Assembly (NCBI GenBank): GCA_963930655.1
Contig: OZ005601.1
Location: forward strand, 22,382,921-22,446,920
DNA length: 64,000 bases
Direction of reading: 5' to 3'
DNA from: Myrica gale
Taxonomy: Eukaryota > Streptophyta > Magnoliopsida > Fagales > Myricaceae
Every line of letters begins with the position of its first letter. Position 1 is the first letter of the stretch. Positions 1-10,904 of the stretch are shown here, in pieces. The notes beneath the pieces were generated by a model. The model made no database searches, was not told the DNA's origin, and saw only the letters and a program-made list of their open reading frames with translations. The position numbers and the translations under genes were made by a program.

Positions 1-599
1 TTTTTCTGGTTATGTTTTTACATCTCAATTCCTGAATTTCTCTTTTACGATATTCCATTATTTATAGGTTCATTTGGATTTGGCAAGCTTTTGTTGGAAT
101 ATTTTTTACATCAAAGTCTTTTATGTATAGTAATTTGACTCTATACTTTTTCATGTGCCAAAAAGCAATAGGAAGATCAGAACATACTTATTTTTCTATT
201 TTACTTTTAAAACCTTCAATTCATTGTTGAATGTAAATGTTTTCTATTTTAAGGCACTTAATTCTCTTGACTTATGAATTCAAATGTGATATTTTGATCT
301 AATACATTTGTTGTTATTCGTCAGTTGCTTTGTTTTGAAAGGATATAACAGATAAATTAAAGGGTTATCCAACACTATTTTCTAGCCAGACATTTTTTTA
401 TTATTAGAACAAACGGTGTCTTGAAACAAATATTATCTGTACAAATATGTACCTTGGACAATTTGTAATTTATATTCATTTTACTTCTATTTTCAGATGA
501 TAAAGTTTCTTTTCTTTTTTCATAATATGTACTTGGAATTATGCCTTCCTGTATTAAATTTAAATCTGCACTAAAATCTTTTAAGGCTATGACATTAAA

Positions 600-1790
600 C
601 GTGTATTCATTGTTGACTATAATCTTCTTAATGCCATTTTTGAAAATTTACCTTGGATTTCTTCTTCGAATATGTCCTGAGTTTGTTTTTTAAGGAAATT
701 TTGATTAATTTTTAAAAAGGTTATTTCTTTTTCTAAGTGTTTATTTTTAATTTTTAATTCTTTTATTAATTCTTGTTTTACACGGTTCACTTCGTAATGT
801 AAATCTTGGAGAGTTACTTCTTTCTGAGTTTGCTTGAATTTGTCTAAAATTTTATAAAGGTGTAGTGCTTTTGGTGGTGTAATTTTCTGTTTAGTTTCAT
901 TTCTACTCAAAAGACTCTTAAATTGTTTAAGATATTGAGCTTTTAATTCATTATCTTCTATTTTTTTTCAATTAAATTTAAAATAAGTTCTTCCTTTTTA
1001 CTTATGGATTAATTGTTTTGCTTGTTTGGCATGACATACTAAATCTTTTTTTGTTCTATGTCACTTATTTGATGGTTAGTGTCAGATTCTGTTTCCAACT
1101 TATTAATAACTTTTATTCCATTTGATCATAGTTTCAGGCTTATCATCTCTTAAGTCTTTTAGCCTTTGGTTCACTTTATCCTTTACCGTAAGATTTCTAG
1201 ATTTTAGTCCTATGGATTTTTCTGGTAATTGGATCAAAGGTGGTTCACTATGTTGTTCATTTTCTAATTTTACTTCAATTTTATTTAATTGAGTTCCTAA
1301 AGATTTTAGATACTGGTTGGTGTAGTACTATTTAAATTTCTCCATATATGGATATTTTGAAAGGTGATGCGATTACTTCTGTTCCTCTCTGTAAATTATA
1401 ATTGTTTTCAAATGGGGATGACTTTCACGGATTGTTGTTTTACCTAGTTTAGTACATCTGACCTTGGTTAAAACATTTAGGTTTGGTGGGTGATATTTTT
1501 CTACATAGTCTAAGAAATAAACTTCTTCCTTAATTTCATTCATGAATTATATCCATTTGTTGTAAATATTTTTCTTCTAATTTTTTTATATTAGGTTTGA
1601 ACTATTTTCTTAGCAACATTAACTGAGGATTTATTGGCTCTTCTAAATCTGTTTGAGTTGGAGAATTTTATTGTTCTTTTTATAATTTAGACTTAGTAAT
1701 GTAGCAAGGGTACTTACTTGGGAATTAATTTTTATTCCTTTTAATTTTTTTTAACTTACTTTTACTACTGCTACGACCAGCCATTTCAAA
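600..1790 (-). mobile_element. Remnant of a pararetrovirus-like (Caulimoviridae-type) element
   Basis: The minus strand has a degraded coding region. It begins near 1783 with a short basic peptide (MAGRSSSKSKLKKIKR) and ends with a lysine- and glutamate-rich coiled coil at 910-617. The order of a basic start, a stretch containing LPEKSIGLKSRNLTVKDK and then a long coiled coil resembles the structural part of endogenous caulimovirids of the florendovirus kind. I assign this from overall style, not from a diagnostic motif. No reverse transcriptase is visible. The fragment looks old and is broken in several places. It could instead be the gag end of another LTR-type element. Confidence 0.38.
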
Positions 1791-1859
1791 TTGACCAATT
1801 GAAAATTGTATTTCACGGGCAATTTGAAGTTGGTCTTGGGCAGGGATTTTCTTATCTCC

Positions 1860-2235
1860 AACTTTTCGCAATCTCATGGCATGCAGCAAAAAAATCGTTA
1901 AATTATTTTTTACAGGGTTTAGAACAAAACGCTGCTAAAGCCCAAGTTTCCTTTGGCACTTTTTGCAGAACGCTACTAGAAACTCATGCTTTTCGTAGCG
2001 GTTTAAAATAAACGCATCCAAATTAAATCTATTGCAGATTTTTTCGTAAAGCGCTGTTAAATCTTAAGCTTTTGGGGGCGTTTTCCTTCAAGCTGTTTAA
2101 ACCTACTCTTATTCCGACATTTTCTAACAAACACGGCTAAAACCTTCACTTTTTGCAGCTGTTAAACAAAAAACGCTGTTAAATGTATAGGATATTGTGG
2201 AGTTTTTAAAAAAAAAATGCCGCTACAGCTTGTCT
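1860..2235. repeat. Degenerate CGCTGTTAAA-type repeats, possibly a CACTA subterminal region
   Basis: Short variants of CGCTGYTAAA recur irregularly in both orientations, for example near 1930, 1972, 2000, 2050, 2130, 2157 and 2172. Clusters of this sort are typical of the subterminal regions of plant CACTA (En/Spm) transposons, where the transposase partner binds. I see no CACTA terminus and no 3-bp duplication, so the element class is a guess. Confidence 0.3.
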
Positions 2236-2274
2236 TTAAACGTGTTTTTCGACCTAACGATTCTGTTGATTCAT

Positions 2275-2770
2275 GGAGAACACTTCGGAGTAAATGCGCC
2301 TCCATTTTCACGTAATTCCTTATGCAAAATAACCAAGATGACCCTCGACACCGGGATAAGGCACCTCCAATGCTAAAGTTAGTATTTTGGTATATCTATC
2401 TCTCTATTCAATTTTTTCAGAACCTCCTTTCTTCTTAATGACACCTTACTTTTATAGCTTTTTCCCCAAGTCCTCGTGTTTCCCTTTTTTCAAGGGAATT
2501 TGATCCCTCATTGCATCGTGTCTCGGGTGCGCTCTTTCTACAGTCTCCATAGTGGATGGTTAAAAGATTTTATCATGGGGAACGTCAAAATCGTGAGATT
2601 GACACATGTTATAAGTCGACATATAACTGTTTATGACACATGTCATGGTTTTCCTTTCTTTCAGGCTTGGTGCAATATGGGTCCGTTATCGTTGTTGTGG
2701 TTTTCGTATGATCATGCACGTCGAGCCCAAATTGGGCTCGATTTGTTCTGTTTCGGTATCATTTGAGTCC
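2275..2770. repeat. Dispersed repeat family A, copy 1
   Basis: About 500 bp shares a common framework with 35225-35700: a GACACCG core, then CCTCCRATRSTWAAGTTAGTAT, a shared TTTGATCCCTCATC box, a TTATAGC box, and a final TTTGGTATCAT. The two copies are strongly diverged. The layout suggests an LTR or a non-autonomous LTR element, but I cannot define the ends. Confidence 0.5.
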
Positions 2771-2899
2771 CCCATTCTCGAGTGGATTCATTTATGAATC
2801 AGGTTGAGAATGTTGGCTGATGCTTTTGTATACACATTTATATGTAAATCGAAGCTAATTTTTAATGAACTAAATTTTTATTAAATAATTCCTTGTTCG

Positions 2900-3480
2900 C
2901 ATAACAGATGTTGCAAAAATAGGTTTTGTAAGCGATCCACCATTCTGCAAATGACGCCGGTTGACCCGCTTTTTTGGAAATGTAGCCTGTTTCTTCTTCA
3001 GGACACTCCATTATTTCCTTTAACATGTATCGTTGTAACTCGGTGTGTCCCCATCTGGCTGTTGCCTAGTCTATAATAGCGGAACGTACAACTCCCATTT
3101 GCTCTGTCGTCAATTGTTTCCTAAGCTCTCTCATTTGGCAATGGCAGTTCGTCTTAATTCTGCTCCCTGGTGGTGATAGGCCAAGGCGATGAGGTATTTG
3201 GCTCTTGTGTTTCCATCCTTTACTGAAGTGTAGACTTCTTTCAATCCATCTTCTACTATTGGGCTACCTTGAATGAAGAGCTTGTGTGGATTTTGGCATT
3301 TGTAGTATTTACTGCTTTGAGTTAGCCATGCCTCTGTTGGGGGGGCAGAAGTTGTATGTCTTCAAGCTTCAATCTTCGATATACAACATATTCATGGGCT
3401 GCCTTGCAGAGTTTCTTCGAAACCGTGCAAAGGCTTGTTATCGCAGGTCACCCAGCTTATTATCTCGGGCAAGTTTTGGC
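2900..3480 (-). pseudogene. F-box family pseudogene, second copy (C-terminal part)
   Basis: Read on the minus strand, this stretch gives EYVVYRRLKLEDIQLLP followed by NPHKLFIQGSPIVEDG and then NTRAKYLIALAYHHQGAE. This parallels the neighbouring copy at 4140-4897 (YRRMNLEDYSTPW) and the plant F-box family typified by At2g35280, in which an F-box is followed by Sel1-like repeats. The frame is interrupted by stops (one after the GAELRR segment, another near 3060) and the F-box itself is not visible. It ends in a cysteine-containing tail (FCNICYAN). It is a decayed tandem duplicate in the same orientation as its neighbour. Confidence 0.5.
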
Positions 3481-3730
3481 TAGAGTTTTGTTTGGATGAC
3501 TGCATTCTTGGCTCTCATGTTGTCTTTGCTTCTGTCGAGATAGTCCCCCTTTTTTTATCTCTACGTATTTTGACGGTTATATTTCAAAAAGTTATTTAAA
3601 AAACCTTTTCGACTAATTGTGTATCATTTCTCCATCTCCTGAGCGGCACATTCCATTTAATGCACGTGGCTGCAATGAAAATCTCTCAATGATCGTTTGG
3701 AACCAATGCAAATATCCTGATGGTCGTATC

Positions 3731-4060
3731 TTGAGCAGCACGTTGCATTTAATGCGGCAGCTTCTGACTCTTTATGCTCTAGCTACTTATCGTCTGCAGG
3801 TGACATGTAGCCAATGTAAACTTTATCGCGACTGATGGAACCGACGTGCATCATTTTGTAGTGTTTTGAGCAGCACATTGCATTTAAATGCGGTAGCTTC
3901 TGACTCTTCAAGCTCCGTTTGCTTATCGTCTGTGAATGACACGTGTCGAATGTAAACCCTCTGACGACTGTTGGAATCGATGTGCATCATTTTGTCGTGC
4001 CTTGAGCATTTTGTTGCATTTAATGTAGCAGCTTTATGACGTTCGACAATTCAATTTTAT
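3731..4060. repeat. Tandem repeat, unit about 135 bp, about 2.5 copies
   Basis: The sequence TTGAGCAGCACRTTGCATTT starts units at 3731 and 3866, with a third, partial unit at about 4002 (TTGAGCATTTTGTTGCATTT). Each unit carries a TGCATTTAATG box, a CTTATCGTCTG box and a GATGTGCATCATTTTG box. A weaker relative of the unit lies near 3640. The array lies between the two F-box pseudogene copies. Confidence 0.8.
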
Positions 4061-4139
4061 CGTTTGCAGGCTACGCACACCACACCAATTTTATTGGATA
4101 GTTGTTACCAAATATTCATGTTTTCACCGTTAGTGATCT

Positions 4140-4897
4140 GTAGCTCTTGTCATGGTTTATTTTTGGCGGTTTACTCTTTTGATCGAATTGTAACCATCTG
4201 ATTCGGGCCATTGCCTCACCATGTATTCGTGAAGGTGTTTGAACTTTCTGTTCACAAAACATATTTTGCAAAGGTTGATTTTTTGGCTTTTTTTCCCGCA
4301 GTCCGCCGTGAAGGGTAGATTGTATCCATCTGGATAGAGGATGTAATTTTTCATGTGAAAAACCATTCCTTCATATGTAATGTGGTGTGTCTTCTAGCCT
4401 TTCATCGTCCTTGTCAGCATCCTATTCCTTTTCTGCTGAGACCCATCCTTAGGTCCCAAATCGTATTTTGTGCCTGCTGACGGAACATTTCCTCCTCTGC
4501 GGCATGGTACATGATTGCCGATTAGTATTAGGACGATTTGTGCCCTTCTGAAGCTATTCCTCTCAGCTTGTAGATGGCTTCGGGGTAGCGCTTTCTTCGC
4601 GCAGTTATCGAACTACCTCGATGAAGACTCGTGAGGATTCCTCACTTCTCGGCAATGTCTTTCGAGTTGATGCCAGGTATCGGATGACAGCCACGGGGTT
4701 GAGTAGTCTTCAAGATTCATCCTTCTATAAGATAAATTGTTTGAAGCTGCAGGATAGAATTCACGAGACACCAGTTTGAATTTTTTCCAATCATCAACAT
4801 TTTGATTTGTTGCATTGCTGATAATGATGGTGAGGACATCGAGAGGAAGGTAGGGGAGCTGGTTCACTACAAATTGATTCATCCTCTTGAATGCCAA
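4140..4897 (-). pseudogene. F-box protein pseudogene (At2g35280-like)
   Basis: An open stretch from the ATG at 4897 encodes an F-box-like N-terminus: residues 13-45 read NQLPYLPLDVLTIIISNATN then DDWKKFKLVSREF, the usual LP-x-D-x-L plus W-K-x-x-x-VS-x-x-F pattern. The frame ends at about 4613. Downstream, in another frame, the Sel1-like continuation EAIYKLRGIASEGHKSS and AIMYHAAEEEMFRQQAQ is still readable, so a frameshift plus stops have broken the gene. Proteins of this family are substrate adaptors of SCF ubiquitin ligases. The ATG overlaps, head to head, the start of a retroelement frame on the other strand. Confidence 0.65.
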
Positions 4898-7175
4898 CCA
4901 CTCGTTCTCCTAAGCCTCGCTTGAATTCACTTAAAGCTTCCATGGCTGAGATCAAGGAAGAACAGAGGAGATTGAGAAAGAATATAGAGGAGATGACCAC
5001 CAGTATGAAAGTGAGATTTAAAGACATTAAGAAGCTGTTTGGTGCTCATACAGAGTGTTTTGGAATTCTTGATAAGGACATAAGGAATCTTAAGCATCAA
5101 GTCAGTAATAGCATTCATGTGGCTAGCAATTTGATTCGGACTACTATTGATGAATTCAAAGCCACCTCTGCTGAGCTTCAGACTTTTGTGCAACAATCAA
5201 CTAAGGATGTTGTTCAGGCCACCGAAGTGCATATGGACGCTGATCGCAACCTTCGTCCTCATGTGATGAAGTAGACGTATTGGTTCTCCATAACTTGAAT
5301 GAAATAGTTGAAGAAGTTTGAGATTGAGTATCCTCTTCCTCCTATCAAGAAATCACAACCTTCCACCTCTACTTCACAACCTCCACCTAAATAGCCAGTT
5401 GTCCCTTCTCCTTATCCTATTTTTGATGATGCCAAAGGGAGATAAATTATTAGTATTATGTTGACTTCCTAGCTCTTATAGAAGATATTTCATTTTGTAT
5501 TTATCTTAGTTTGTCATCTTTATGCCTTGTAATTTTTATATTGGTTGAACTCTTGACTTGCATTTTCTAATGAATATTTATGGTCTTTGGTAGTTATACC
5601 TTTTCATTGGATTATTTGATTATGCTCATATCTGTTGATTATCTAATGATGATTATAAGGGAATTGAGAAGTGCTTATCTCTGTGCACTTAATTGTGAAT
5701 ATTTGAGACTTGCTTCAATGTAGTATTCCTATCTTATATCTCATTATATGAAGTCTTGGATTTTGGTTTGAAATTTGAAGTTAGAGGAGTTTGGAGGAAG
5801 TTTGTAGAAGTGTTTTTTCACGTTTTAAAATTTTTGGAAATCTCCATTTACAAAGGAAACTCTTGCAAAAATGTTGAAAAATCTTTAAGTCACCTTTTTG
5901 CTAAAATTGTCATGAAAAAATCATGTTTGTTCTCAGGGGGAGCTTTTCCATTTGTTAGCAAATTATTGTCTTCAAATGGTTTTTGTCAACATTAAAAAGG
6001 GGGAGATTGTTAGCCCAACGTTGTTTTGAAAACAATCCATATTTGATTTTGATGAAAACAAAAATTCTAAGTTTTGAAGGCTTGTAGATTTTACCTTGTC
6101 AATCCACTATTGTCTAAGATATATTTCAAAGGATTGAGGTTATCTCACTAAAATATTTCTAAGTGTACTTGAACACCATTACACAAGTTGATAAAATCAA
6201 TTTTTCATACTGTAGGTGTTTAAAAGAAGTGTTGAAATGGGTTGAACACTTTCAAGATGCTGATTTTTCTCTTCAGCACTTATAAGTGTCGACACATTGC
6301 ACTAACTCCAAAATGCTGAATTCATAGTGTCGACACATTGAAGGCTAGTGTCGACACATACCACAATTTTGCAGAAATCATGGAATGTCGTCAGCTCATT
6401 CAAAATGATTCAAAAAGACTTTGAAACTCTTCCAACGGTACAATAAAGCTACTTGAATGATCGTTGAAACCTAGAGGACTATAAAAAGACAGAGATAGAG
6501 AGATAAAGACAACGCACTTGCAATTACTCTTTGCCCTAACTTCTAGAGAGAAAAAGTGCTTTGAATAAGAGAAAAGAACGCACCTACCAAGAGAGCTTGT
6601 ACTGCTACCTTCCAAACTTTAGCTTTTCCTCAAGGATCTTCTCTTTTTGCACATTTTTGAGCTTTTCATTTGCTGATTCGGCTTAGAGAGCCATTTCACA
6701 CGTTTTGTGCTTTTCACTTGTGTATTCGGCTAAAAGAGCAATTCCTTGTTATTCCTTTGTACCCACCTTTTAAGAACCACTTGAGTGTTGGGAAAACACT
6801 TGGTCCTACTTGTGAGAGTAAGATAAATCCTTTGGGTTTTGTGATTTGTGAAGAGAGTTGAAGATTGAGCTCACAAAACGCTTTGTAAAGGTTTCTTAGC
6901 ACCCTAAAAGCTAAGGTGTATTTACTATTTGGAGAATAGTGAAGGAAGCCCAAGGAAGTCAATAGCCTTGGGGGTGGATGTTGGCAAGTGTTTGTCGAAC
7001 CACCTAAAATCACGGTGTCATCTCTCTAACTCTATCTCACCTTTCTACTGGTTCCATATCTCTCTTTGTAGTGTTTTATGCCTTACGGTTATATTGCTTA
7101 AATTATCTTAAAAAAGTTTTAATTTTTATTAAAACTCAATTAACCCTCTATTGAGCTGTTAGGGAAAAATAATCT
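4891..7175 (+). mobile_element. 3' end of a SIRE/Maximus-type Ty1-Copia retroelement
   Basis: The parts in order are: a 127-codon frame at 4891-5274 rich in heptads (coiled coil), a Pro-rich tail ending near DDAKG at about 5435, a non-coding spacer, a polypurine tract at 5993-6007 (AAAAAGGGGGAGAT), and an LTR from 6008 starting TGTTAGCCC. A coiled-coil frame after pol followed by this purine tract is characteristic of SIRE elements. No gag or pol is present upstream, so this is a 5'-truncated fossil. Related LTR sequence occurs at 39.6-41.7 kb. The element is old and broken. Confidence 0.65.
6008..7175 (+). repeat. SIRE-type LTR
   Basis: The LTR begins TGTTAGCCC directly after the polypurine tract. 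Its 3' part shares the order of boxes seen at 41.4-41.6 kb (TTAGCACCC, GTGTAYACTATTTG, GGTGGATG, CACCTAAAAATCAC) and ends near AACTCAATTAACC. The exact 3' boundary is uncertain by about 20 bp. Confidence 0.65.
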
Positions 7176-7233
7176 GAAGTCGATTGTGTGTACCTTCCAA
7201 GGTGTACGTACATCCGTCCAGTCATATTAAAAA

Positions 7234-7755
7234 GGGGTAAACTCATAGTTAGCCCCCTATGTTTGGGCAAAAATCAAGTTAGCTCCCTATTTTTCAATCC
7301 AACAATTTGAGACCCATAACTTTCACAACTTATCAAACTTAGCCCCTCGTCTAAATCAAGTGTTAAGTCCGACGGAAATTCATGCAAAATGACCGAAATG
7401 CCCCTCCAAAGCTAAAATTTAAAATAAAATAAATATAAAAATAAATTTAAGAAATAAATTAAAATAAATATATTCTTGAAATAGAGTTTCAATATAGTTT
7501 TATTTAAAAAATATTAATTTTTGAAAAAATATCATTTTTTATTTTTAATGAATTGTTTTATTTTTTTAGTAATTTTATTTTGGAGGGGCATTTTGGTCAT
7601 TTTCATGCTTTTCCGTCTGATTTAACGTCTAATTTAGACGGGGGGCGAAGATTGATAGGTTTTGAAAGTTATGAGTATCAAATTGTTGGATTCAAAAATA
7701 TGGGACTAACTATGATTTTTGCTCAAACATAAAGGGCTAGCTATGAGTTTACCCC
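7234..7755. mobile_element. Mutator-type MITE with about 190-bp terminal inverted repeats
   Basis: The ends are inverted copies of each other for about 190 bp, starting GGGGTAAACTCATAG on both sides and including GACCRAAATGCCCCTCCA. The core is AT-rich and non-coding. A perfect 9-bp duplication, TATTAAAAA, flanks it at 7225-7233 and 7756-7764. Long inverted repeats plus a 9-bp duplication indicate mobilisation by a Mutator-like transposase. The arms differ by scattered substitutions, so it is not very young. Confidence 0.92.
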
Positions 7756-7764
7756 TATTAAAAA

Positions 7765-8320
7765 CTCTTATTTTTTAGTCTATTTTTACTACTGTTGTAA
7801 GGCTTTGAGTCCAACGTCCAAACGGATAAAAGTTTTATATAAAGTGAGGTTTTTTCACCTGTTTACATAATTTTTCTATATTTCAATATTTAAAAAAAAT
7901 TATTTTAACATCAACAAAATATTCATAAAAAATATAATACTAAAAACATTAATCCTTAAAAATCTTAATCAGTCATCAAAATGACAATTAGCTACAACTA
8001 GTAAAATAAGTAACAAGACAACGAGTAGGAAAAATGACACTTTTTATCATTTATGTTTAGAAAATAACATGAGTCATACTAAAACGAAAAAAACAATTAT
8101 AACAAGATATCCAAGCGACATAGAGAAATCATAAACAATCACACAGATCACAATAATCACAAAGATCTTCAAATACCACTAGTGATATTAAAATGCCCAC
8201 ACAGATCTCAACGTACTACAAATTAGTCACTATCTCATCACTTTTTAGTCCTTATATTTTATCTCTTTTTACAAATTAGTCACTACGTTTTAAAAATATT
8301 TTTGAATCATTGTCCTTTTT
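7765..8320. other. AT-rich intergenic DNA, nothing recognised
   Basis: No coding similarity or clear repeat ends are visible. Around 8225-8285 the phrase AAATTAGTCACTA occurs twice about 60 bp apart, which may be a decayed MITE. Confidence 0.3.
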
Positions 8321-8329
8321 AATAATTCG

Positions 8330-8675
8330 TCCTCTTGAACCCTTAGCTCTTATGAGGGCAGAGCTCCACGTCGTATGCAGAACCAGATTTTCAAAGGCCG
8401 AAGTTTCAATGACCATCATTATGCAGAGCCAGATTGACGCAGTCATCCAGCCCAAAGGGTGGTTGCGATGGATGGGCGACTTTGCCCTTAGGCCTTAATA
8501 CCTGTTTCTAGGCTGAGATCGCCAACAAGAGTCCTGGTGAAGTCCTAAACAACAGTAACATGGCAAGGCATTAAGAAGATCACTCTGGACAACGCACAAA
8601 AATTCACTCCTGGACCATTCCTTGGTGGCAATGCATGGATCAAGCCCACTGGGATTCCCTAGTTCACTTCATAAA
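8330..8675 (+). pseudogene. Pectinesterase pseudogene, C-terminal exon fragment
   Basis: Plus-strand translation shows MTIIMQSQIDAVIQPKGW then LRWMGDFAL, followed after frame changes by ITLDNAQKFTPGPFLGG and NAWIKPTGIP. This is the conserved tail of plant pectin methylesterases (family consensus ...I.P.GW..W.G.FAL... and ...F..G.F..G..WLP.TGVPF). Several stops interrupt it, including just after FALRP at about 8495 and one after IP near 8660. The catalytic region is absent here; a middle portion of a pectinesterase lies inverted at 12935-13112. The living enzyme removes methyl groups from cell-wall pectin. Confidence 0.75.
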
Positions 8676-9506
8676 GGATAAAGTTGATCTCTTTCGTTAT
8701 TGAATTGTGTTATCCACTATTTTTTCCCCCATTTTTTCCCTTCCTATTGGTGATTGTACTCTGAGATCATTCCAAAAAAGTGAGAAATTTGTCAATTTCG
8801 TGAATCTCAAACTGAGATGATCCAATAGAAAAATGGAAACTTTCTTGGTTAATGATTTGATCTACGGGAATGGATTATGTGAAAAGTGAATTTGTGCAAA
8901 AGGGTGCAAAGACACTGTCCTCATTTTAAAATGCAGATCCGGTGTTCAAAAAAGGGCCACCTCATTAATGAAGTGAGGAGAGACACAAAGGGGTTAAGGT
9001 GACGTTTGTTTCCGGAAAAATTGAGCACCAAAATTTCATGCATCATTAAAAAATTAAAAAATAATTTTTTTTTCATCAAACAATTCTTTATCATTATAAT
9101 ATTTACTTAAATTTCCTCTCTCTTCACTTTTCATCAACTTCCATAAAATATCTTTACATTTTCACCAAATCAAATACCCCCAAATTTTCATCACCCCAAC
9201 ATTTCCACAAACAACGGATTTTTTTTCCTGAACATCTCCGGCAACGCATCTCCCCGATTTTCTTGTTTGTACTCTTAGCTTCTTCACTCGAATCCCTCTT
9301 CTTCTTCTTCAACACACCTCCCACTTCTTTCTCCTGTTACCCTTTTTTCTTTTCTCTTTGGTGCTGCTCCTCCCCTTGCTAGGCCGAATCTTAGCAAAAG
9401 ACTAATGAAAAATTTGGAATTAATTTTGGTGGGAAAACAGAAACCTTGTTTTCCCCATCTCTATTTCGCGCTTGAAAGTATTTCTCCTCTGTAATCTGTT
9501 GATCCA
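8676..9506. other. Intergenic DNA with a short repeat and a possible Tourist-like MITE
   Basis: Positions 8868-8925 match, in inverted orientation, a 50-bp stretch at about 12891-12945. From about 9005 to 9215 the sequence is AT-rich with loosely inverted ends (GACGTTTGTTTCCGGAAA near 9010; a related inverted end near 9215), resembling a PIF/Harbinger (Tourist-like) MITE, but no clear target duplication is seen. A pyrimidine-rich stretch at 9285-9370 precedes the bZIP fragment. Confidence 0.35.
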
Positions 9507-9614
9507 GGATTTTCCAAGGAACGGAAGATGCGATACACTGAAGACTTAGAACACAAGGCGCAAATTTTACAGACAGAAAACATTACATTGTCTAATGAGG
9601 TTGCAAAGTTATAG
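9507..9614 (+). pseudogene. bZIP transcription factor fragment (PosF21/RF2/VIP1 group)
   Basis: One frame reads FSKERKMRYTEDLEHKAQ followed by LQTENITLSNEVAKL and then a stop. This is the junction of basic region and leucine zipper of plant group I bZIP proteins (consensus SKERKMRYI-ELEHKVQ-LQTEA-TLS). Heptad positions keep L, L and L/V. The DNA-contacting N-x(7)-R part of the basic region is missing upstream, and the sequence just before could be a splice acceptor (CCAG at 9504-9507). This is a single orphan exon piece, so no product is expected. Confidence 0.7.
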
Positions 9615-9836
9615 GTGGATATCTAGGGTGATGAAATTTTGACATTAACTTGTGGGAATTTCTGGAGAAAGAAAGCTTAAGTGTAGCTTCTGCAAAAATA
9701 TTGAAAGCCAGGCCAATGGCGACGGAAGTGCAATATGGTCTTTGTGAGTTCTATATGCCTAGAAGAATATCTTCTCATCTACTCATGTTGTCACTCTAAG
9801 TACCAGATTTTTTAAACCCAACTTCCTATTACTCAG

Positions 9837-10665
9837 TAGAGCTGTGCATAATCGTTGTCGGTGGAGGTTATGGCCTCCACTGGCACCGTCACCGCTATGG
9901 GCGGTTCTCCAAAAAGGGAACCGTCCCCTCCACCGTAAGGGGAACAACCGTCACTTAACGGTTTTGGCAGTGGCGGTGGGCGGTAATCGCCACAATCATA
10001 AAAAATTCAAAAAATTCAGGAAAAAATTACAAACCGCACCAATCGAAACAAAATCTCACAAAAATCGAAACGAACCGCACAAATCGCAAGATTTCAACCA
10101 AGATCATATCGCAGATTCCATGCCAAATCAAACCAAACCAAATCAAATCGCAGATTCCAAATAGCAAGAAACTAGAAATTTTTCCAAAAATACAACAAAA
10201 TAAACAATACTATATTATCAAATCGCAATGAAAGGATGAGAGAGAGAGTGTGGCATATTGTTGTGGTCTTGTGGAACGGGCGAAGCGGCGGCTTCACTGA
10301 GCGGCTGAGAGAAGAAGAAATGACGAAGAGGGAGAGAGGGAGTGAGAGAAGAAGAAATGACGAAGAGGGATAGGGGGAGTGAGAGAAGAAGAAATGAAGG
10401 GGAGGGATTAGAGACATAGGGTTAAGAAGGAAAAATTGAAACGATGTCGTTTCTCATTAATAAGAAACGACGTCGTTTCATATATATGTAAAAAAACAGT
10501 GAAAGTAGTGAAACCGCCCAGCGGGAGTAGTTTCATCGCTACTGGAAAAATCAATTTCAAAGTTATTTGGGGATTTTGCTCACCGGCACCGGTGTCGCTT
10601 GGCGCCGGTGCACGGTACACGGTTCCGGTTAACCGGCCCACCGCCGGTACCGGTGCACAACCCTA
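9837..10665. mobile_element. Non-autonomous hAT element
   Basis: The element has short imperfect terminal inverted repeats (TAGAGCTGTGCATAATCG at the left; TAGGGTTGTGCACCGG read inward from the right) and a perfect 8-bp duplication TTACTCAG at 9829-9836 and 10666-10673. The subterminal regions are rich in CCGC, CCGG and GGTACC motifs; the interior is purine-rich on one strand and has no transposase. These are the hallmarks of an internally deleted hAT transposon. Confidence 0.92.
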
Positions 10666-10904
10666 TTACTCAGAGTGACAAGTGACAACAAGAGTAGAAG
10701 ACAAGAGAGGAAAATGAGGAAGGAAGAGAAAGGGACCAGAAGGAGAGAATGGAAAAGAAAGAAAAAGAAGCAAACTTTTCTTGTTGGGAGAATACGAGAG
10801 AGAGACAGGAGAAACATTGAGAAAAATTTGGGAAATAAATTTGCAACGTTTAAATCTGCGAAAATCGTCGATCTCTTTCAACCGTCTTGTGCGCAGGGAG
10901 ATTA

